Shown one piece after another: positions 37,038 to 47,646 of a stretch of 47,722 bases of DNA. This DNA comes from a bacterium. Its GTDB lineage: Bacteria > Bacillota > Bacilli > Lactobacillales > Streptococcaceae. Location: positions 1 through 47,722 of the forward strand of contig CAJNCP010000011.1 in NCBI GenBank assembly GCA_905221295.1, in the 5' to 3' direction. Position 1 is the first letter of the stretch. Each line of letters starts with the position of its first letter. The notes under the pieces are model-generated. The model made no database searches. It had not been told where the DNA came from and was given only the letters and a program-made list of their open reading frames with translations. The translations under genes were made by a program, and so were the position numbers.

Positions 37038-37607
37038 ATGACCAAATTACTTGTAGGATTGGGAAATCCAGGGGATAAATATTTTGAAACCAAGCACAAC
37101 GTTGGATTTATGTTTATTGACCAATTTGCCAAAAAACAAAATGTCACCTTCACACATGATAAGATATTTCAAGCTGATCTAGCATCTTTTTTCCACAATG
37201 GTGAAAAAATTTATCTGGTCAAACCAACTACTTTTATGAATGAAAGTGGAAAAGCGGTTCATGCTTTATTGACTTACTATGGTTTGGATATTGAAGATTT
37301 ACTCGTTATTTACGACGATCTTGACATGGAAGTCGGAAAAATTCGTTTAAGAGCAAAGGGCTCAGCAGGTGGTCATAATGGTATCAAGTCTATTATTCAA
37401 CATATAGGTACTCAGGTCTTTAATCGTGTTAAGATCGGAATTGGAAGACCCAAAAAAGGAATGTCCGTTGTTTACCATGTTTTAAGTAAGTTTGATCAGG
37501 ATGACTATGTGGGTATTTTACAGTCAATTTACAAGGTTGACGATGCTGTAAATTACTATTTACAAGAAAAAAACTTTGAGAAAACAATGCAGAGGTATAA
37601 TGGCTAA
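37038..37607 (+). CDS. pth: Peptidyl-tRNA hydrolase
   Basis: 189 residues. Cleaves peptidyl-tRNA released from stalled ribosomes. The active site is intact: [18 protein letters not shown] with catalytic His20, Asn10, the [10 protein letters not shown] substrate loop (about 62-71) and GGHNGIKSI. Start has AAAGGA. The stop codon is directly followed by the mfd ATG, a classical pth-mfd pair. Confidence 0.97.
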   Translation: MTKLLVGLGNPGDKYFETKHNVGFMFIDQFAKKQNVTFTHDKIFQADLASFFHNGEKIYLVKPTTFMNESGKAVHALLTYYGLDIEDLLVIYDDLDMEVGKIRLRAKGSAGGHNGIKSIIQHIGTQVFNRVKIGIGRPKKGMSVVYHVLSKFDQDDYVGILQSIYKVDDAVNYYLQEKNFEKTMQRYNG

Positions 37608-40600
37608 ATGGTGACTTTATTAGATTTATTCTCAGAAAATGACAAGATAAAAAAATGGCATCAAAATCTGATAGATAAGAAAAGACAACTAATACTTGGT
37701 TTATCAACGTCTACCAAGGCTCTTGCAATTGCAAGCAGTCTAGAAAAAGAAAATAAGGTTGTGTTACTGACCTCGACTTATGGTGAAGCAGAACGAATTA
37801 TCAGTGATCTTCTTTCTCTCTTAGGAGAGGAATTTGTCTATCCATTTTTGGTTGATGACTCTCCTATGGTAGAGTTTTTGATGTCTTCGCAAGAAAAAAT
37901 CATTTCGCGGGTTGAGGCCTTGCGTTTTTTGAGTGATCCGTCTAAAAAAGGGATTTTAGTTTGTAATATCGCAGCGAGTCGGTTGATTTTACCCTCTCCG
38001 ACTAGATTTAAAGAAAGTACTTTAAAAATTGCAGTTGGTGAAGAATATAATCAACATGACCTTCTTCACAAATTAAAGGAAATAGGCTATCGCAAAGTTA
38101 CACAAGTACAGACCCAAGGTGAGTTTAGTATTCGAGGAGATATTTTAGATATTTTTGAGATGTCTCAGTTAGAACCTTTCCGAATCGAGTTTTTTGGCGA
38201 TGAAGTAGATGGTATTCGTACTTTTGAAGTCGAAACACAATTATCGAAAGAAAATCTGACAAACCTCACTATCTTTCCAGCTAGCGACATACTTTTGAGA
38301 GAAAAAGATTATCAACGAGGACAGTCAGCTTTAGAAAAGCAAATTTCGAAGACTCTATCGCCAATTTTGAAATCCTATCTAGAAGAAATTTTGTCAAGTT
38401 TTCATCAAAAACAAGTACATTCAGATAGTCGAAAGTTTTTATCTTTATGTTATGATAAAACATGGACTATATTTGATTATATTGAAAAAGATACACCTGT
38501 ATTCTTTGACGATTATCAAAAATTGATGAATCAGTATGAAGCCTTTGAAAGAGAGTTAGCGCAATACTTTACAGAAGATTTACATAATGGTAAATCATTT
38601 TCTGATATGCAGTATTTTGCAGATACAGAGCAAACCTATAAAAAACAAAGTCCAGTTACCTTTTTCTCCAATCTCCAAAAAGGATTAGGAAATCTCAAGT
38701 TTGATCACATTTATCAATTTAATCAATACCCTATGCAGGAGTTTTTTAATCAGTTTTCTTTTCTTAAAGAAGAAATTGAGCGATACAAAAAAATGGACTA
38801 CACCATTGTTTTGCAGTCTAGCAATTCAATGGGAAGTAAAACATTGGAGGATGTTTTAGAGGAATATCAGATTAAATTGGATTCCAAAGATAAGTCAAGT
38901 ATCTGTAAAGAATCTGTAAACTTGGTTGAGGGTAATCTAAGACATGGTTTTCATTTTGTAGATGAAAAAATTCTCTTGATTACTGAACATGAGATTTTTC
39001 AAAAGAAATTAAAACGTCGTTTTAGAAGACAACATGCTTCAAATGCAGAGCGATTAAAAGATTATAATGAACTTGACAAAGGGGACTATGTTGTTCACCA
39101 TATCCATGGAATTGGTCAATATCTAGGAATCGAAACAATTGAAATCAAAGGGATTCACCGTGATTATGTCAGTGTTCAATACCAAAATGGAGATCAAATT
39201 TCCATTCCAGTGGAGCAGATTCAGTTACTGTCCAAATATGTTTCAAGTGATGGGAAACCTCCAAAACTCAATAAATTAAATGATGGTCATTTCAAAAAGG
39301 CCAAGCAAAAAGTTAAGAACCAGGTCGAGGATATAGCTGACGATTTAATCAAACTCTATTCTGAGCGTAGTCAGTTGAAGGGGTTTGCGTTCTCAGCTGA
39401 TGATGAAGATCAACATTCTTTTGATGATGCTTTCCCTTATGTTGAAACGGATGATCAACTTCGTAGTATTGAGGAAATCAAGAGAGATATGCAAGATTCT
39501 CATCCCATGGATCGACTTTTAGTTGGGGACGTTGGTTTTGGAAAGACTGAAGTTGCAATGCGTGCAGCATTTAAGGCTGTCAATGATCACAAACAGGTGG
39601 TCGTTCTAGTACCGACGACAGTTTTAGCGCAACAGCACTATACCAATTTTAAGGAACGATTCCAAAATTTCGCAGTTAATATTGATGTATTGAGTCGCTT
39701 TAGAAGTAAAAAAGAGCAGGCAGAGACACTTGAAAAATTAAAGAATGGTCAAGTCGATATTTTGATTGGAACGCATCGTGTTTTGTCAAAAGATGTTGTG
39801 TTTTCAGATTTGGGATTGATGATTATTGATGAAGAGCAACGATTTGGTGTCAAGCATAAGGAAACATTGAAAGAACTGAAGAAACAAGTGGATGTCCTAA
39901 CCTTGACAGCTACTCCAATACCTCGTACTCTTCATATGTCTATGTTGGGAATCCGAGATTTATCTGTTATTGAAACTCCTCCAACCAATCGCTATCCTGT
40001 TCAAACCTATGTTTTGGAAAAGAATGATAGTGTGATTCGTGATGCTGTCTTGCGTGAAATGGAGCGTGGAGGTCAAGTTTACTATCTTTACAACAAAGTT
40101 GACACGATTGACCAGAAGGTTTCAGAATTACAGGAGTTGATTCCAGAGGCTTTGATTGGGTATGTTCATGGACAAATGAGTGAAATTCAGTTGGAAAACA
40201 CTTTATTGGACTTTATTGAAGGACAATATGATATTTTGGTGACAACTACTATTATTGAAACAGGAGTCGACATTCCGAACGCCAATACCTTATTTATTGA
40301 AAATGCAGACCATATGGGCTTGTCAACCTTGTATCAATTAAGAGGAAGAGTCGGTCGTAGTAATCGTATTGCTTATGCTTATCTTATGTATCGCCCAGAA
40401 AAATCAATCAGTGAAGTCTCTGAGAAGAGATTAGAAGCAATCAAAGGGTTTACAGAATTGGGATCAGGATTTAAGATTGCTATGCGAGATCTTTCGATTC
40501 GTGGAGCAGGAAATCTCCTAGGAAAATCGCAGTCTGGTTTCATTGATTCTGTTGGTTTTGAATTGTATTCGCAGTTACTAGAGGAAGCTATCGCTAAACG

Positions 40601-41111
40601 GAACGGTAATGGGAATACAAGAATCAAAGGGAATGCTGAGTTGATTTTACAAATCGATGCCTATCTTCCTGACACTTATATTTCTGACCAACGACATAAG
40701 ATTGAAATTTACAAGAAAATTCGTCAAATTGACAATCGTGTCAACTATGAAGAACTACAAGAAGAATTGATGGATCGTTTTGGAGAATATCCCGATGTGG
40801 TGGCTTATCTTTTAGAGATTGGTTTGGTCAAATCATACTTGGATAAGGTCTTTGTAGAACGTGTGGAGAGAAAAGAAAATAAGATTACAGTTCAATTTGA
40901 AAAAGTCACTCAACGACTGTTCTTGGCTCAAGAGTATTTTAAAGCCTTATCCACAACGAACTTAAAGGCAGCTATAGCTGAGAATAAAGGATTAATGGAA
41001 GTTGTATTTGATGTCCGAAACAAGAAGGATTATGAAATTTTAGAAGGTCTGCTGATTTTTGGAGAAAGTTTATTAGATATAAAAGAAACAAAGGAAGCAA
41101 ATCTCATTTGA
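37608..41111 (+). CDS. mfd: Transcription-repair coupling factor Mfd
   Basis: 1167-residue DNA translocase that removes stalled RNA polymerase and recruits UvrA. Domains in order: UvrB-like N-terminal part (about 1-330), RNA-polymerase-binding domain with GDYVVHHIHGIGQYLG (about 490-505), RecG-like helicase with Walker A GDVGFGKTE (about 640-650), DEEQ box in IIDEEQRFGVKHKE, motif VI QLRGRVGRS, and the D7 autoinhibitory domain at the end. Start is ATGGTG directly after the pth stop; a spaced AGAGG lies 15 nt upstream. Length as in pneumococcus. Confidence 0.98.
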   Translation: MVTLLDLFSENDKIKKWHQNLIDKKRQLILGLSTSTKALAIASSLEKENKVVLLTSTYGEAERIISDLLSLLGEEFVYPFLVDDSPMVEFLMSSQEKIISRVEALRFLSDPSKKGILVCNIAASRLILPSPTRFKESTLKIAVGEEYNQHDLLHKLKEIGYRKVTQVQTQGEFSIRGDILDIFEMSQLEPFRIEFFGDEVDGIRTFEVETQLSKENLTNLTIFPASDILLREKDYQRGQSALEKQISKTLSPILKSYLEEILSSFHQKQVHSDSRKFLSLCYDKTWTIFDYIEKDTPVFFDDYQKLMNQYEAFERELAQYFTEDLHNGKSFSDMQYFADTEQTYKKQSPVTFFSNLQKGLGNLKFDHIYQFNQYPMQEFFNQFSFLKEEIERYKKMDYTIVLQSSNSMGSKTLEDVLEEYQIKLDSKDKSSICKESVNLVEGNLRHGFHFVDEKILLITEHEIFQKKLKRRFRRQHASNAERLKDYNELDKGDYVVHHIHGIGQYLGIETIEIKGIHRDYVSVQYQNGDQISIPVEQIQLLSKYVSSDGKPPKLNKLNDGHFKKAKQKVKNQVEDIADDLIKLYSERSQLKGFAFSADDEDQHSFDDAFPYVETDDQLRSIEEIKRDMQDSHPMDRLLVGDVGFGKTEVAMRAAFKAVNDHKQVVVLVPTTVLAQQHYTNFKERFQNFAVNIDVLSRFRSKKEQAETLEKLKNGQVDILIGTHRVLSKDVVFSDLGLMIIDEEQRFGVKHKETLKELKKQVDVLTLTATPIPRTLHMSMLGIRDLSVIETPPTNRYPVQTYVLEKNDSVIRDAVLREMERGGQVYYLYNKVDTIDQKVSELQELIPEALIGYVHGQMSEIQLENTLLDFIEGQYDILVTTTIIETGVDIPNANTLFIENADHMGLSTLYQLRGRVGRSNRIAYAYLMYRPEKSISEVSEKRLEAIKGFTELGSGFKIAMRDLSIRGAGNLLGKSQSGFIDSVGFELYSQLLEEAIAKRNGNGNTRIKGNAELILQIDAYLPDTYISDQRHKIEIYKKIRQIDNRVNYEELQEELMDRFGEYPDVVAYLLEIGLVKSYLDKVFVERVERKENKITVQFEKVTQRLFLAQEYFKALSTTNLKAAIAENKGLMEVVFDVRNKKDYEILEGLLIFGESLLDIKETKEANLI

Positions 41112-41168
41112 CATTTTTCTTCTATAAAAGGGATAAAAATGGTACAATAATAATTTGAGGTAATAAAA

Positions 41169-41435
41169 ATGAGATTAGACAAGTATTTAAAAGTATCACG
41201 AATTATTAAGCGTCGCACAGTCGCAAAAGAAGTAGCAGATAAAGGCAGAATCAAGGTAAATGGAATTTTGGCCAAAAGTTCAACAGATTTGAAAGTTGAT
41301 GACCAAGTTGAAATTCGCTTTGGAAATAAGTTGTTGCTTGTAAAAGTACTGGAGATGAGAGATAGTACAAAAAAAGAAGATGCAGCAGGAATGTATGAAA
41401 TTATCAGTGAAACACGGGTAGAAGAAAATGTCTAA
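41169..41435 (+). CDS. rqcP: RqcP, S4-domain ribosome quality-control factor
   Basis: 88-residue S4-domain protein ([26 protein letters not shown] begins the fold; split here at the usual turn). Members formerly called HslR or YabO bind the 50S subunit and act with RqcH in alanine tailing of stalled nascent chains. Start has GAGGT. A -10-like TGGTACAAT lies at 41143-41148. It overlaps divIC by 8 bp, so both are coupled. Confidence 0.93.
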   Translation: MRLDKYLKVSRIIKRRTVAKEVADKGRIKVNGILAKSSTDLKVDDQVEIRFGNKLLLVKVLEMRDSTKKEDAAGMYEIISETRVEENV

Positions 41436-41796
41436 AAATATTGTACAGATGAACAATCCTTTTATTCAAAATGAACACCAACGTCGTCGTTACCTGATGA
41501 AGGAGAGACAAAAACGAAATCGTTTTATGGGTTGGGTCCTTATTTTGATGATTTTGTTGTTTATTTTACCAACTTATAACTTGGCCCAAAGCTATGATCA
41601 GTTACTGCAACGCCGTCATCAATTGACAGAGTTGAAAGAGCAGTACCAAACTCTTAGTGACGAAAAGGATAAGGAATCTGCTTTTGCTGCAAAGTTGAAA
41701 GATGAAGACTATGTAGCAAAATATGCACGCGCCAAGTACTATTACTCAAAGAAACGAGAAGCAATTTACACAATTCCTGATTTGCTTCCGAGGTAA
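41428..41796 (+). CDS. divIC: Septum-formation protein DivIC (FtsB-like)
   Basis: 122-residue bitopic division protein. A basic cytoplasmic tail (about 1-35, [14 protein letters not shown]), one membrane helix (about 37-55, [14 protein letters not shown]) and an extracellular coiled coil with leucine heptads ([20 protein letters not shown]) are present. It acts in the complex with FtsL and DivIB at the septum. It overlaps the end of rqcP by 8 bp and is followed by a tiny gene after 4 bp. Confidence 0.93.
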   Translation: MSKNIVQMNNPFIQNEHQRRRYLMKERQKRNRFMGWVLILMILLFILPTYNLAQSYDQLLQRRHQLTELKEQYQTLSDEKDKESAFAAKLKDEDYVAKYARAKYYYSKKREAIYTIPDLLPR

Positions 41797-41800
41797 TGTC

Positions 41801-41923
41801 ATGGAAAATTTATTGGAAGTTGTTGAGCAATTTTTAAGTTTATCAGATGAAAAATTAGAGGAATTGGCAGCTAAAAACCATTTATTACGATTACAAGAAG
41901 AAAGGGAAGAGAAGAATGCGTAA
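41801..41923 (+). CDS. Conserved 40-residue protein of the divIC operon
   Basis: Very small acidic protein (MENLLEVVEQFLSLSDEKLEE..) predicted to be helical, with Leu/Glu heptads and a charged C-terminus (EEREEKNA). A similar tiny gene sits at this place in pneumococcus. GAGG lies 7-8 bases upstream of ATG 41801. The gene overlaps the start of the next by 8 bp. Function unknown; it may bind a division or wall partner. Confidence 0.75.
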   Translation: MENLLEVVEQFLSLSDEKLEELAAKNHLLRLQEEREEKNA

Positions 41924-43187
41924 GTTCTTAGTAGTGTTATCGCTACTATCTGTTTTTATCATAACTTCAAGAGTAGTTAGCACGGAAAAACAGCTTCCTT
42001 ACTCTTCACAAGAAATTTATTATCTAATTGAGTCTGATCATGGATTTTACTATAAAGAAGTTCTTGAATCGCCAATGGTTTACGGAGAAACAGCTGTCTA
42101 TGCTAATGAAGATCTTGTTAAGGAATCTGGTAAATTGACTCCTGGAACAGCCTTTAAAATCGTAGAATGGCGTTTGAATAGACAAGGTGTTCCTGTTTTT
42201 AAATTAGACAATCATCAGTTTATTGCTGCAGATAAGCGTTTAGTCTATGATCAAAGTCAAGTTCAAATTCAAAATAGACAAGTATGGTTGGAGCCGGGAT
42301 TTGTCATCTATAACAGCCCTTATGGTGTTAAAGAAATTTCTTCACTCCTCTCTCCTTATCAACGCGTAACAGTAGATAGAACCCTCTTTGCTGAGGGACA
42401 AGAATTTCTTCATATTAATCAAGTTGGGTGGGTATCAAAAGAGTTCGTCTCAGAAGAAGACAATCGCATCCAAAAGGTTCAAGAAGTCTTATCAAACAAC
42501 TATCAGAATGAAAATTACTCTATTTATGTTAAACAACTGAGTACAGGTAAAGAGGCTGGGGTGAATGAAGACAGCAAACTCTATGCAGCTAGCATCTTGA
42601 AACTAGCCTACCTTTATTATGCTCAAGATAAGATAAATCAAGGGAAATATACGCTGGACAGCAGCTTCAAGTATATCCCAGAAGTGAATAGTTTCCCTGG
42701 GTCCTATAAACCAGAAGGTAGTGGTAGTTTACCTAAAACAGGAAACAACAAAGAATATAGTCTTCAACAGTTAATTACCAAGGTAACAAAAGAGTCTGAC
42801 AATGTTGCTCATAATATTTTAGGTTATTACGTGACCAATCAATCTGACGGGGCTTTTAAAGAAAAAATGTCCACTATTATGGGTGAAGATTGGGATGTGA
42901 ATGATAAATTGACTTCTTCAAAAATGGCTGGAAAGGTCATGGAAGCTATTTATAATCAGAATGGTTTTGTCTTAGAGTCTCTAGGTAAGACTGATTTTGA
43001 CAACCAAAGAATCGCAAAAGGTGTTTCGGTTAAGGTAGCTCATAAAATTGGAGATGCTGACGAGTTCAAACATGACACTGCGATTGTTTATACAGACTCT
43101 CCTTTTATTCTTTCCATTTTTACCAAAAATTCTGATTATGACACCATTGCTAAGATAGCCAAGGATGTCTATGAGGTTCTAAAATGA
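41916..43187 (+). CDS. Extracellular class A beta-lactamase-like serine hydrolase
   Basis: 423 residues. A signal or anchor segment (about 1-22), an N-terminal region (about 25-180) possibly of SH3-like beta type, and a C-terminal beta-lactamase/transpeptidase-like domain. The catalytic triad of motifs is present: SILK with Ser226 and Lys229, SDN at about 294-296, and KIG at about 377-379. The class A Glu of the omega loop is not evident, so resistance is unlikely; a wall-related esterase or peptidase role is more plausible. It lies between divIC and tilS, overlapping tilS by 4 bp. Confidence 0.82.
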   Translation: MRKFLVVLSLLSVFIITSRVVSTEKQLPYSSQEIYYLIESDHGFYYKEVLESPMVYGETAVYANEDLVKESGKLTPGTAFKIVEWRLNRQGVPVFKLDNHQFIAADKRLVYDQSQVQIQNRQVWLEPGFVIYNSPYGVKEISSLLSPYQRVTVDRTLFAEGQEFLHINQVGWVSKEFVSEEDNRIQKVQEVLSNNYQNENYSIYVKQLSTGKEAGVNEDSKLYAASILKLAYLYYAQDKINQGKYTLDSSFKYIPEVNSFPGSYKPEGSGSLPKTGNNKEYSLQQLITKVTKESDNVAHNILGYYVTNQSDGAFKEKMSTIMGEDWDVNDKLTSSKMAGKVMEAIYNQNGFVLESLGKTDFDNQRIAKGVSVKVAHKIGDADEFKHDTAIVYTDSPFILSIFTKNSDYDTIAKIAKDVYEVLK

Positions 43188-44452
43188 GGGAGCAGGATTT
43201 TTTAAATCATTTTCTCCAAAAAGAGTATTTCAAAAAACATTCTAAAGTTGTGTTGGCTCTGTCTGGCGGACTGGACTCAATGTTTTTATTCCATCTATTG
43301 TCTACTTATCAGAAAGAGTTGGGAATTGAGTTGATTTTAGCACATGTCAATCACAAGCAGAGAAGGGAGTCTGACTGGGAGGAAAATGAATTAAGGAAGT
43401 TAGCTGATGTAGCTGAACTTCCTATTTATATCACAAGCTTTTCAGGAGACTTTTCAGAAGCGCGTGCTCGAGAGTTTCGTTATGATTTTTTTAGGAAAAT
43501 CATGAAAGAGGTTGGAGCAACTACCTTGGTCACTGCCCACCATGCAGATGATCAAGTTGAAACGATTTTGATGCGCTTGATTCGAGGAAGTCGGTTACAC
43601 CATTTAACAGGGATAAAAGAAAGTCAAGTAGTTGATGATATTGAAATCATCCGTCCCTTGTTGCAATTTCATAAAAAGGATTTTCCACCAATTTTTCATT
43701 TCGAAGATCAAACAAATCAGGAAAATACCTATTTTCGCAATCGTATTCGGAATAGGTATATACCAGAGCTTGAAAAAGAAAATCCTCGTCTTAAATCCGC
43801 CCTTTTAGATTTAGGAAGGGAAATTTCAGATTACCAAGCAACAATAACGGAGCTTTCGAAACAAATTGATGTGGAAGATTTGAATGAGCTATTTTCATAC
43901 TCTCAACAAACTCAAGGAATATTGCTCCAGAACTATCTTAATCAATTTCCAGACTTAAATCTGACAAAGGCTCAGTTTGCTGAAGTTCGACAGATTTTAA
44001 CAACGAAAAGCCAGTATCGTCATTCTCTTAAAAATGGCTATGAATTGATAAAAGAGTATCAGAATTTTCGAGTTTGTAAAATCAGTCCTCAGGCCGATGA
44101 AAAGGAAGATGAACTTGTGTTACACTATCAAAATCAAGTTCGATATAAGGGCTATTTATTTTCCTTTGGCATCCCTATTGAAGGGGATTTTGTTCAAAAA
44201 GTAACGGTTTCACGGGAAACATCTGTACATATTAGATGTCGAAAACCTGGCGACGTTATTACCCTAAATGGTCATCGAAAGAAACTGAGACGCTTATTTA
44301 TAGATTTGAAAATCCCTATTGAAAAACGAAAAACAACCCCTATTATTGAGCAATTTGGAGAAATTGTCTCAATTTTAGGAATTGCGACCAGTGATTTGAG
44401 TAAAAACACGAAAAATGATATAATGAACACTGTGATTTATATAGAAAAATAG
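43184..44452 (+). CDS. tilS: tRNA(Ile)-lysidine synthase
   Basis: 422 residues. ATP-dependent enzyme that turns C34 of tRNA-Ile(CAU) into lysidine, so that it reads AUA. The PP-loop SGGLDS is at 27-32, followed by [14 protein letters not shown] and [19 protein letters not shown]. The C-terminal TilS domain (about 335-420, RCRKPGDVI) is intact. Essential gene. It overlaps the previous gene by 4 bp. The hpt/ftsH promoter lies in its last codons, and a parS-like sequence in its 3' part. Confidence 0.96.
   Translation: MREQDFLNHFLQKEYFKKHSKVVLALSGGLDSMFLFHLLSTYQKELGIELILAHVNHKQRRESDWEENELRKLADVAELPIYITSFSGDFSEARAREFRYDFFRKIMKEVGATTLVTAHHADDQVETILMRLIRGSRLHHLTGIKESQVVDDIEIIRPLLQFHKKDFPPIFHFEDQTNQENTYFRNRIRNRYIPELEKENPRLKSALLDLGREISDYQATITELSKQIDVEDLNELFSYSQQTQGILLQNYLNQFPDLNLTKAQFAEVRQILTTKSQYRHSLKNGYELIKEYQNFRVCKISPQADEKEDELVLHYQNQVRYKGYLFSFGIPIEGDFVQKVTVSRETSVHIRCRKPGDVITLNGHRKKLRRLFIDLKIPIEKRKTTPIIEQFGEIVSILGIATSDLSKNTKNDIMNTVIYIEK
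44206..44221. promoter_or_regulatory. Near-consensus parS site within tilS
   Basis: GGTTTCACGGGAAACA: matches the GTTTCACGTGAAAC core at 13 of 14 positions, the one change being near the centre. About 11 kb right of dnaA. Position and similarity suggest a functional, weaker ParB site. Confidence 0.75.
44396..44424 (+). promoter_or_regulatory. Promoter of hpt-ftsH inside the 3' end of tilS
   Basis: TTGAGT at 44396-44401, 17-bp spacer, TATAAT at 44419-44424 with TGA extension, about 40 bp before hpt. Confidence 0.65.
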
Positions 44453-44464
44453 ATAGGTAAAAAG

Positions 44465-45007
44465 ATGTTAGAACACGATATTAAAAAAATCCTCGTTTCA
44501 CATGATGAAATTACAGAAGCAGCTAAAAAGCTAGGTGAACAACTAACCAAAGACTATGAGGGAAAAAATCCAATTCTTGTTGGAATTTTGAAAGGATCGA
44601 TTCCTTTTATAGCTGAATTGGTTAAGCATATTGATACACATATTGAGATGGACTTCATGATGGTATCTAGCTACCATGGTGGAACTGCAAGTAGTGGTGT
44701 AATCAATATCAAGCAAGACGTAACTCAAGATATCAAAGGAAGACATGTTCTATTTGTAGAAGATATCATTGATACAGGTCAAACTTTGAAGAATTTGAGA
44801 GATATGTTTATTGCAAGAGAAGCAGCTTCTGTTAAGATTGCAACCATGTTGGATAAACCAGAAGGGCGTATTGTTGAAATTGAGGCAGATTATACCTGCT
44901 TTACTATTCCAAATGAGTTTGTAGTAGGTTATGGTCTAGATTATAAAGAGAATTATCGTAACCTTCCTTATGTTGGAGTGTTGAAAGAGGAAGTTTATTC
45001 AAATTAG
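44465..45007 (+). CDS. hpt: Hypoxanthine-guanine phosphoribosyltransferase
   Basis: 180 residues. Salvages hypoxanthine and guanine to IMP and GMP with PRPP. The PRPP-binding loop [14 protein letters not shown] (about 97-110) and the MMVSSYHGG segment (about 61-69) are typical. It begins [16 protein letters not shown]. In Firmicutes the tilS-hpt-ftsH order is conserved, and in Bacillus TilS and HprT bind each other to regulate ftsH. The ribosome site before ATG 44465 is weak (GGTAAAA). Confidence 0.96.
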   Translation: MLEHDIKKILVSHDEITEAAKKLGEQLTKDYEGKNPILVGILKGSIPFIAELVKHIDTHIEMDFMMVSSYHGGTASSGVINIKQDVTQDIKGRHVLFVEDIIDTGQTLKNLRDMFIAREAASVKIATMLDKPEGRIVEIEADYTCFTIPNEFVVGYGLDYKENYRNLPYVGVLKEEVYSN

Positions 45008-45022
45008 AAAGAGCATTCTTTA

Positions 45023-46981
45023 ATGAAAAAACAAAATAATGGTTTAGTTAGAAATCCATTTCTATATTTGTTAATTATCTTCTTCCTTGTAACAGGATTC
45101 CAGTATTTTTATTCTGGAAATACTGCAGGACGAAGCGAAAAAATTAACTATACAGAATTGGTAAAAGAAATTACAGCAGACAATATAAAAGAATTAACCT
45201 ATCAGCCGAATGGTAGTATTATTGAGGTGTCTGGTGTTTATAAAAATCCTAAGACTAGTAAAGAAGAAACAGGGATTCAATTTTTCACTTCTACTGCCAC
45301 AAAAGTAGAAAGATTCTCAAGTACTATTCTTCCGTCGGATTCAACAGTTGCAGAATTGCAAAAACTTGCTTCTGAACATAAGGCTGAAGTAACGGTTAAA
45401 CATGAGAGTTCGAGTGGTATGTGGATCAATATCCTTGTCTCTGTTGTGCCATTTGCCATTCTCTTCTTCTTCCTATTCTCTATGATGGGAAATATGGGAG
45501 GAAACAATAGTAGAAATCCAATGAGTTTTGGACGTAGCAAGGCCAAGGCTGCTAACAAAGAAGATATCAAGGTACGATTTTCAGATGTTGCAGGTGCCGA
45601 GGAAGAAAAACAAGAATTAGTTGAAGTTGTTGAATTCCTAAAAGATCCAAAAAGATTTACCAAACTTGGTGCGCGTATTCCTGCGGGTGTTCTTTTAGAG
45701 GGACCTCCGGGAACAGGTAAGACTTTGCTTGCTAAGGCGGTTGCCGGAGAAGCAGGCGTTCCATTCTTTAGTATCTCAGGATCTGACTTTGTAGAAATGT
45801 TTGTCGGAGTTGGTGCAAGCCGTGTTCGTTCTCTTTTTGAGGATGCAAAAAAAGCAGCGCCAGCCATCATCTTTATCGATGAAATTGATGCTGTTGGTCG
45901 TCAACGTGGTGTCGGTCTCGGTGGAGGAAATGATGAACGTGAGCAAACCTTGAACCAGCTCTTGATTGAAATGGATGGTTTTGAGGGTAATGAAGGAATT
46001 ATCGTTATCGCTGCGACGAACCGTTCAGATGTTCTCGACCCTGCTCTACTACGTCCAGGACGTTTTGATAGAAAAGTCTTGGTTGGTCGTCCTGATGTTA
46101 AAGGTCGTGAAGCAATCTTGAAAGTTCACGCTAAAAACAAACCTCTAGCAGAAGATGTTGATTTGAAATTAGTTGCCCAACAAACTCCAGGTTTTGTGGG
46201 AGCTGACTTGGAAAATGTTCTAAATGAGGCAGCCTTGGTTGCTGCTCGTCGCAATAAGTCAGTCATTGATGCTTCAGATATTGATGAGGCAGAGGACAGA
46301 GTGATTGCTGGACCATCTAAGAAAGATAAAACAGTATCACAAAGAGAACGTGAATTGGTTGCCTACCACGAGGCAGGACATACCATTGTTGGTTTAGTCT
46401 TGTCGAATGCCCGTGTTGTTCATAAAGTGACTATCGTACCACGTGGACGAGCAGGCGGATACATGATTGCACTTCCTAAAGAAGATCAAATGCTTCTTTC
46501 TAAAGAAGATATGAAAGAGCAATTAGCAGGTTTGATGGGTGGTCGTGTAGCTGAAGAGATTATCTTTAATGTCCAAACGACAGGAGCTTCAAATGACTTT
46601 GAACAAGCTACACAGATGGCGCGTGCAATGGTCACTGAATACGGTATGAGTGAAAAACTAGGTCCAGTTCAATATGAGGGCAATCATGCTATGTTTGGTG
46701 CACAAAGTCCTCAAAAATCAATTTCAGAGCAAACAGCCTATGAGATTGATGAGGAAGTTCGTTCATTATTAAATGAAGCACGGAATAAAGCAGCTGAAAT
46801 TATTCAATCAAATCGTGAAACCCACAAACTGATTGCAGAAGCATTATTGAAATACGAAACATTGGATAGCACTCAAATTAAATCTCTTTATGAAACAGGA
46901 AAAATGCCTGAGACTATAGAAGAGGAATCTCATGCCCTATCTTATGATGAAGTAAAATCAAAAATGAGTGAAGAAAAATAA
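45023..46981 (+). CDS. ftsH: ATP-dependent zinc metalloprotease FtsH
   Basis: 652-residue membrane-bound AAA protease. Two membrane helices (about 12-30 and 132-155) enclose a small extracellular domain. The AAA domain has Walker A GPPGTGKT (about 227-234), Walker [10 protein letters not shown] and [23 protein letters not shown]. The protease zinc motif HEAGH is near residue 450 with the third ligand in the later NDFEQAT region. It degrades membrane and short-lived regulatory proteins. Followed by a perfect terminator. Confidence 0.98.
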   Translation: MKKQNNGLVRNPFLYLLIIFFLVTGFQYFYSGNTAGRSEKINYTELVKEITADNIKELTYQPNGSIIEVSGVYKNPKTSKEETGIQFFTSTATKVERFSSTILPSDSTVAELQKLASEHKAEVTVKHESSSGMWINILVSVVPFAILFFFLFSMMGNMGGNNSRNPMSFGRSKAKAANKEDIKVRFSDVAGAEEEKQELVEVVEFLKDPKRFTKLGARIPAGVLLEGPPGTGKTLLAKAVAGEAGVPFFSISGSDFVEMFVGVGASRVRSLFEDAKKAAPAIIFIDEIDAVGRQRGVGLGGGNDEREQTLNQLLIEMDGFEGNEGIIVIAATNRSDVLDPALLRPGRFDRKVLVGRPDVKGREAILKVHAKNKPLAEDVDLKLVAQQTPGFVGADLENVLNEAALVAARRNKSVIDASDIDEAEDRVIAGPSKKDKTVSQRERELVAYHEAGHTIVGLVLSNARVVHKVTIVPRGRAGGYMIALPKEDQMLLSKEDMKEQLAGLMGGRVAEEIIFNVQTTGASNDFEQATQMARAMVTEYGMSEKLGPVQYEGNHAMFGAQSPQKSISEQTAYEIDEEVRSLLNEARNKAAEIIQSNRETHKLIAEALLKYETLDSTQIKSLYETGKMPETIEEESHALSYDEVKSKMSEEK

Positions 46982-46984
46982 CCC

Positions 46985-47008
46985 AGAGAGGCTATGCCTC
47001 TCTTTTTA
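46985..47008 (+). terminator. ftsH terminator
   Basis: Perfect 8-bp stem AGAGAGGC/GCCTCTCT with loop TAT, then TTTT. Placed directly before the ComE-box-like repeat of comX. Confidence 0.92.
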
Positions 47009-47011
47009 TGT

Positions 47012-47041
47012 GCCGTTGAGGGCGGAAGAAGTGTAGAATAG
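47012..47041 (+). promoter_or_regulatory. Candidate ComE binding site upstream of comX
   Basis: GCCGTTGAG (47012-47020), a 12-bp gap, GTAGAATAG (47033-47041). The first half-site fits aCAnTTcaG fairly well; the second is degenerate. The gap (12 bp) equals that of the comC box, and the distance to the -10 is 32 bp against 31 bp at comC, which supports the call more than the sequence alone. Confidence 0.55.
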
Positions 47042-47073
47042 AGGAAATAGCCCCATAGGCTCTCGCATTCTGC

Positions 47074-47079
47074 TAGACT
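47074..47079 (+). promoter_or_regulatory. comX extended -10 element
   Basis: TGCTAGACT: TAGACT with TG extension, 21 bp before the comX start, with no clear -35; fits an activated promoter. Confidence 0.55.
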
Positions 47080-47100
47080 AAATGCAGAAAGGAGAGCTCT

Positions 47101-47574
47101 ATGAATCTGAAAGAATTGTACGAAGAAAGCAAGGGTATCGTCCATAAGTGTCGGAAAGATTATCATCTCCATCTGTGGGAGAAAGAGGACTGGGACCAGG
47201 AGGGGATGATGTGCCTCTATGAGCTAGTGGACCACCATCCAGAGTTACTAGAGGGTGAGCGCCATCAACTATATGTCTGCTTTAAAACCAAATTCCGCAA
47301 TCGAATCTTAGATAAGATCCGTAAACAGGAAAGTTACAAGCGCCGTTTCGATAAAGAACCCTATGAGGAGGTGAGTGAGATTAGTCACCGCTTAGGAGAA
47401 AAAGGGCTGAGACTGGATGATTACTATCTCTTTCATGAACTGCTAAGGAATTACAGAGCAAGTCAGAGTAAAGAAAAACAAGAACAACTTGACCGTCTAA
47501 TGGGAGGAGAATGTTTCAAAGGACGCAAGGCACTTCTAGGAGAATTGAGAGTGGTATTGAGTGATTTTAGATAA
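47101..47574 (+). CDS. comX: Competence alternative sigma factor ComX (SigX)
   Basis: 157 residues, slightly shorter than pneumococcal ComX (159). Sigma-70-like: the region 2 core is HLWEKEDWDQEGMMCLYEL and FKTKFRNRILDKIRKQESYKRR, followed by KEPYEEVSEISHRLGEKGL. It redirects RNA polymerase to late competence genes with the TACGAATA com box. Start ATG 47101 has AAAGGAG. Expected ComE control is supported by the repeat at 47012-47041. Pneumococci carry two identical comX genes; this is the copy next to ftsH. Confidence 0.97.
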   Translation: MNLKELYEESKGIVHKCRKDYHLHLWEKEDWDQEGMMCLYELVDHHPELLEGERHQLYVCFKTKFRNRILDKIRKQESYKRRFDKEPYEEVSEISHRLGEKGLRLDDYYLFHELLRNYRASQSKEKQEQLDRLMGGECFKGRKALLGELRVVLSDFR

Positions 47575-47598
47575 AATGAAAATAGGCAAAAAAAGTTC

Positions 47599-47626
47599 TT
47601 GACAAAGAGGAAAAAGTAGGTATAAT
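47599..47626 (+). promoter_or_regulatory. Promoter of the right-hand tRNA-Glu, probable rRNA operon promoter
   Basis: TTGACA at 47599-47604, 16-bp spacer, TATAAT at 47621-47626. Same -35, spacing and -10 as the promoter of the other tRNA-Glu copy (27445-27472). Confidence 0.85.
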
Positions 47627-47646
47627 AGAAAGAGTTGAAAAGCTCA

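Noticed and set aside
38214..38221. TATTCGTA, the complement of the ComX box TACGAATA
   Set aside because: Lies within the mfd coding sequence in the wrong orientation for any nearby start, with no late competence gene following; expected by chance.
45277..45870. Minus-strand frame of 197 codons
   Set aside because: Antisense shadow of ftsH; no ribosome site or family similarity.
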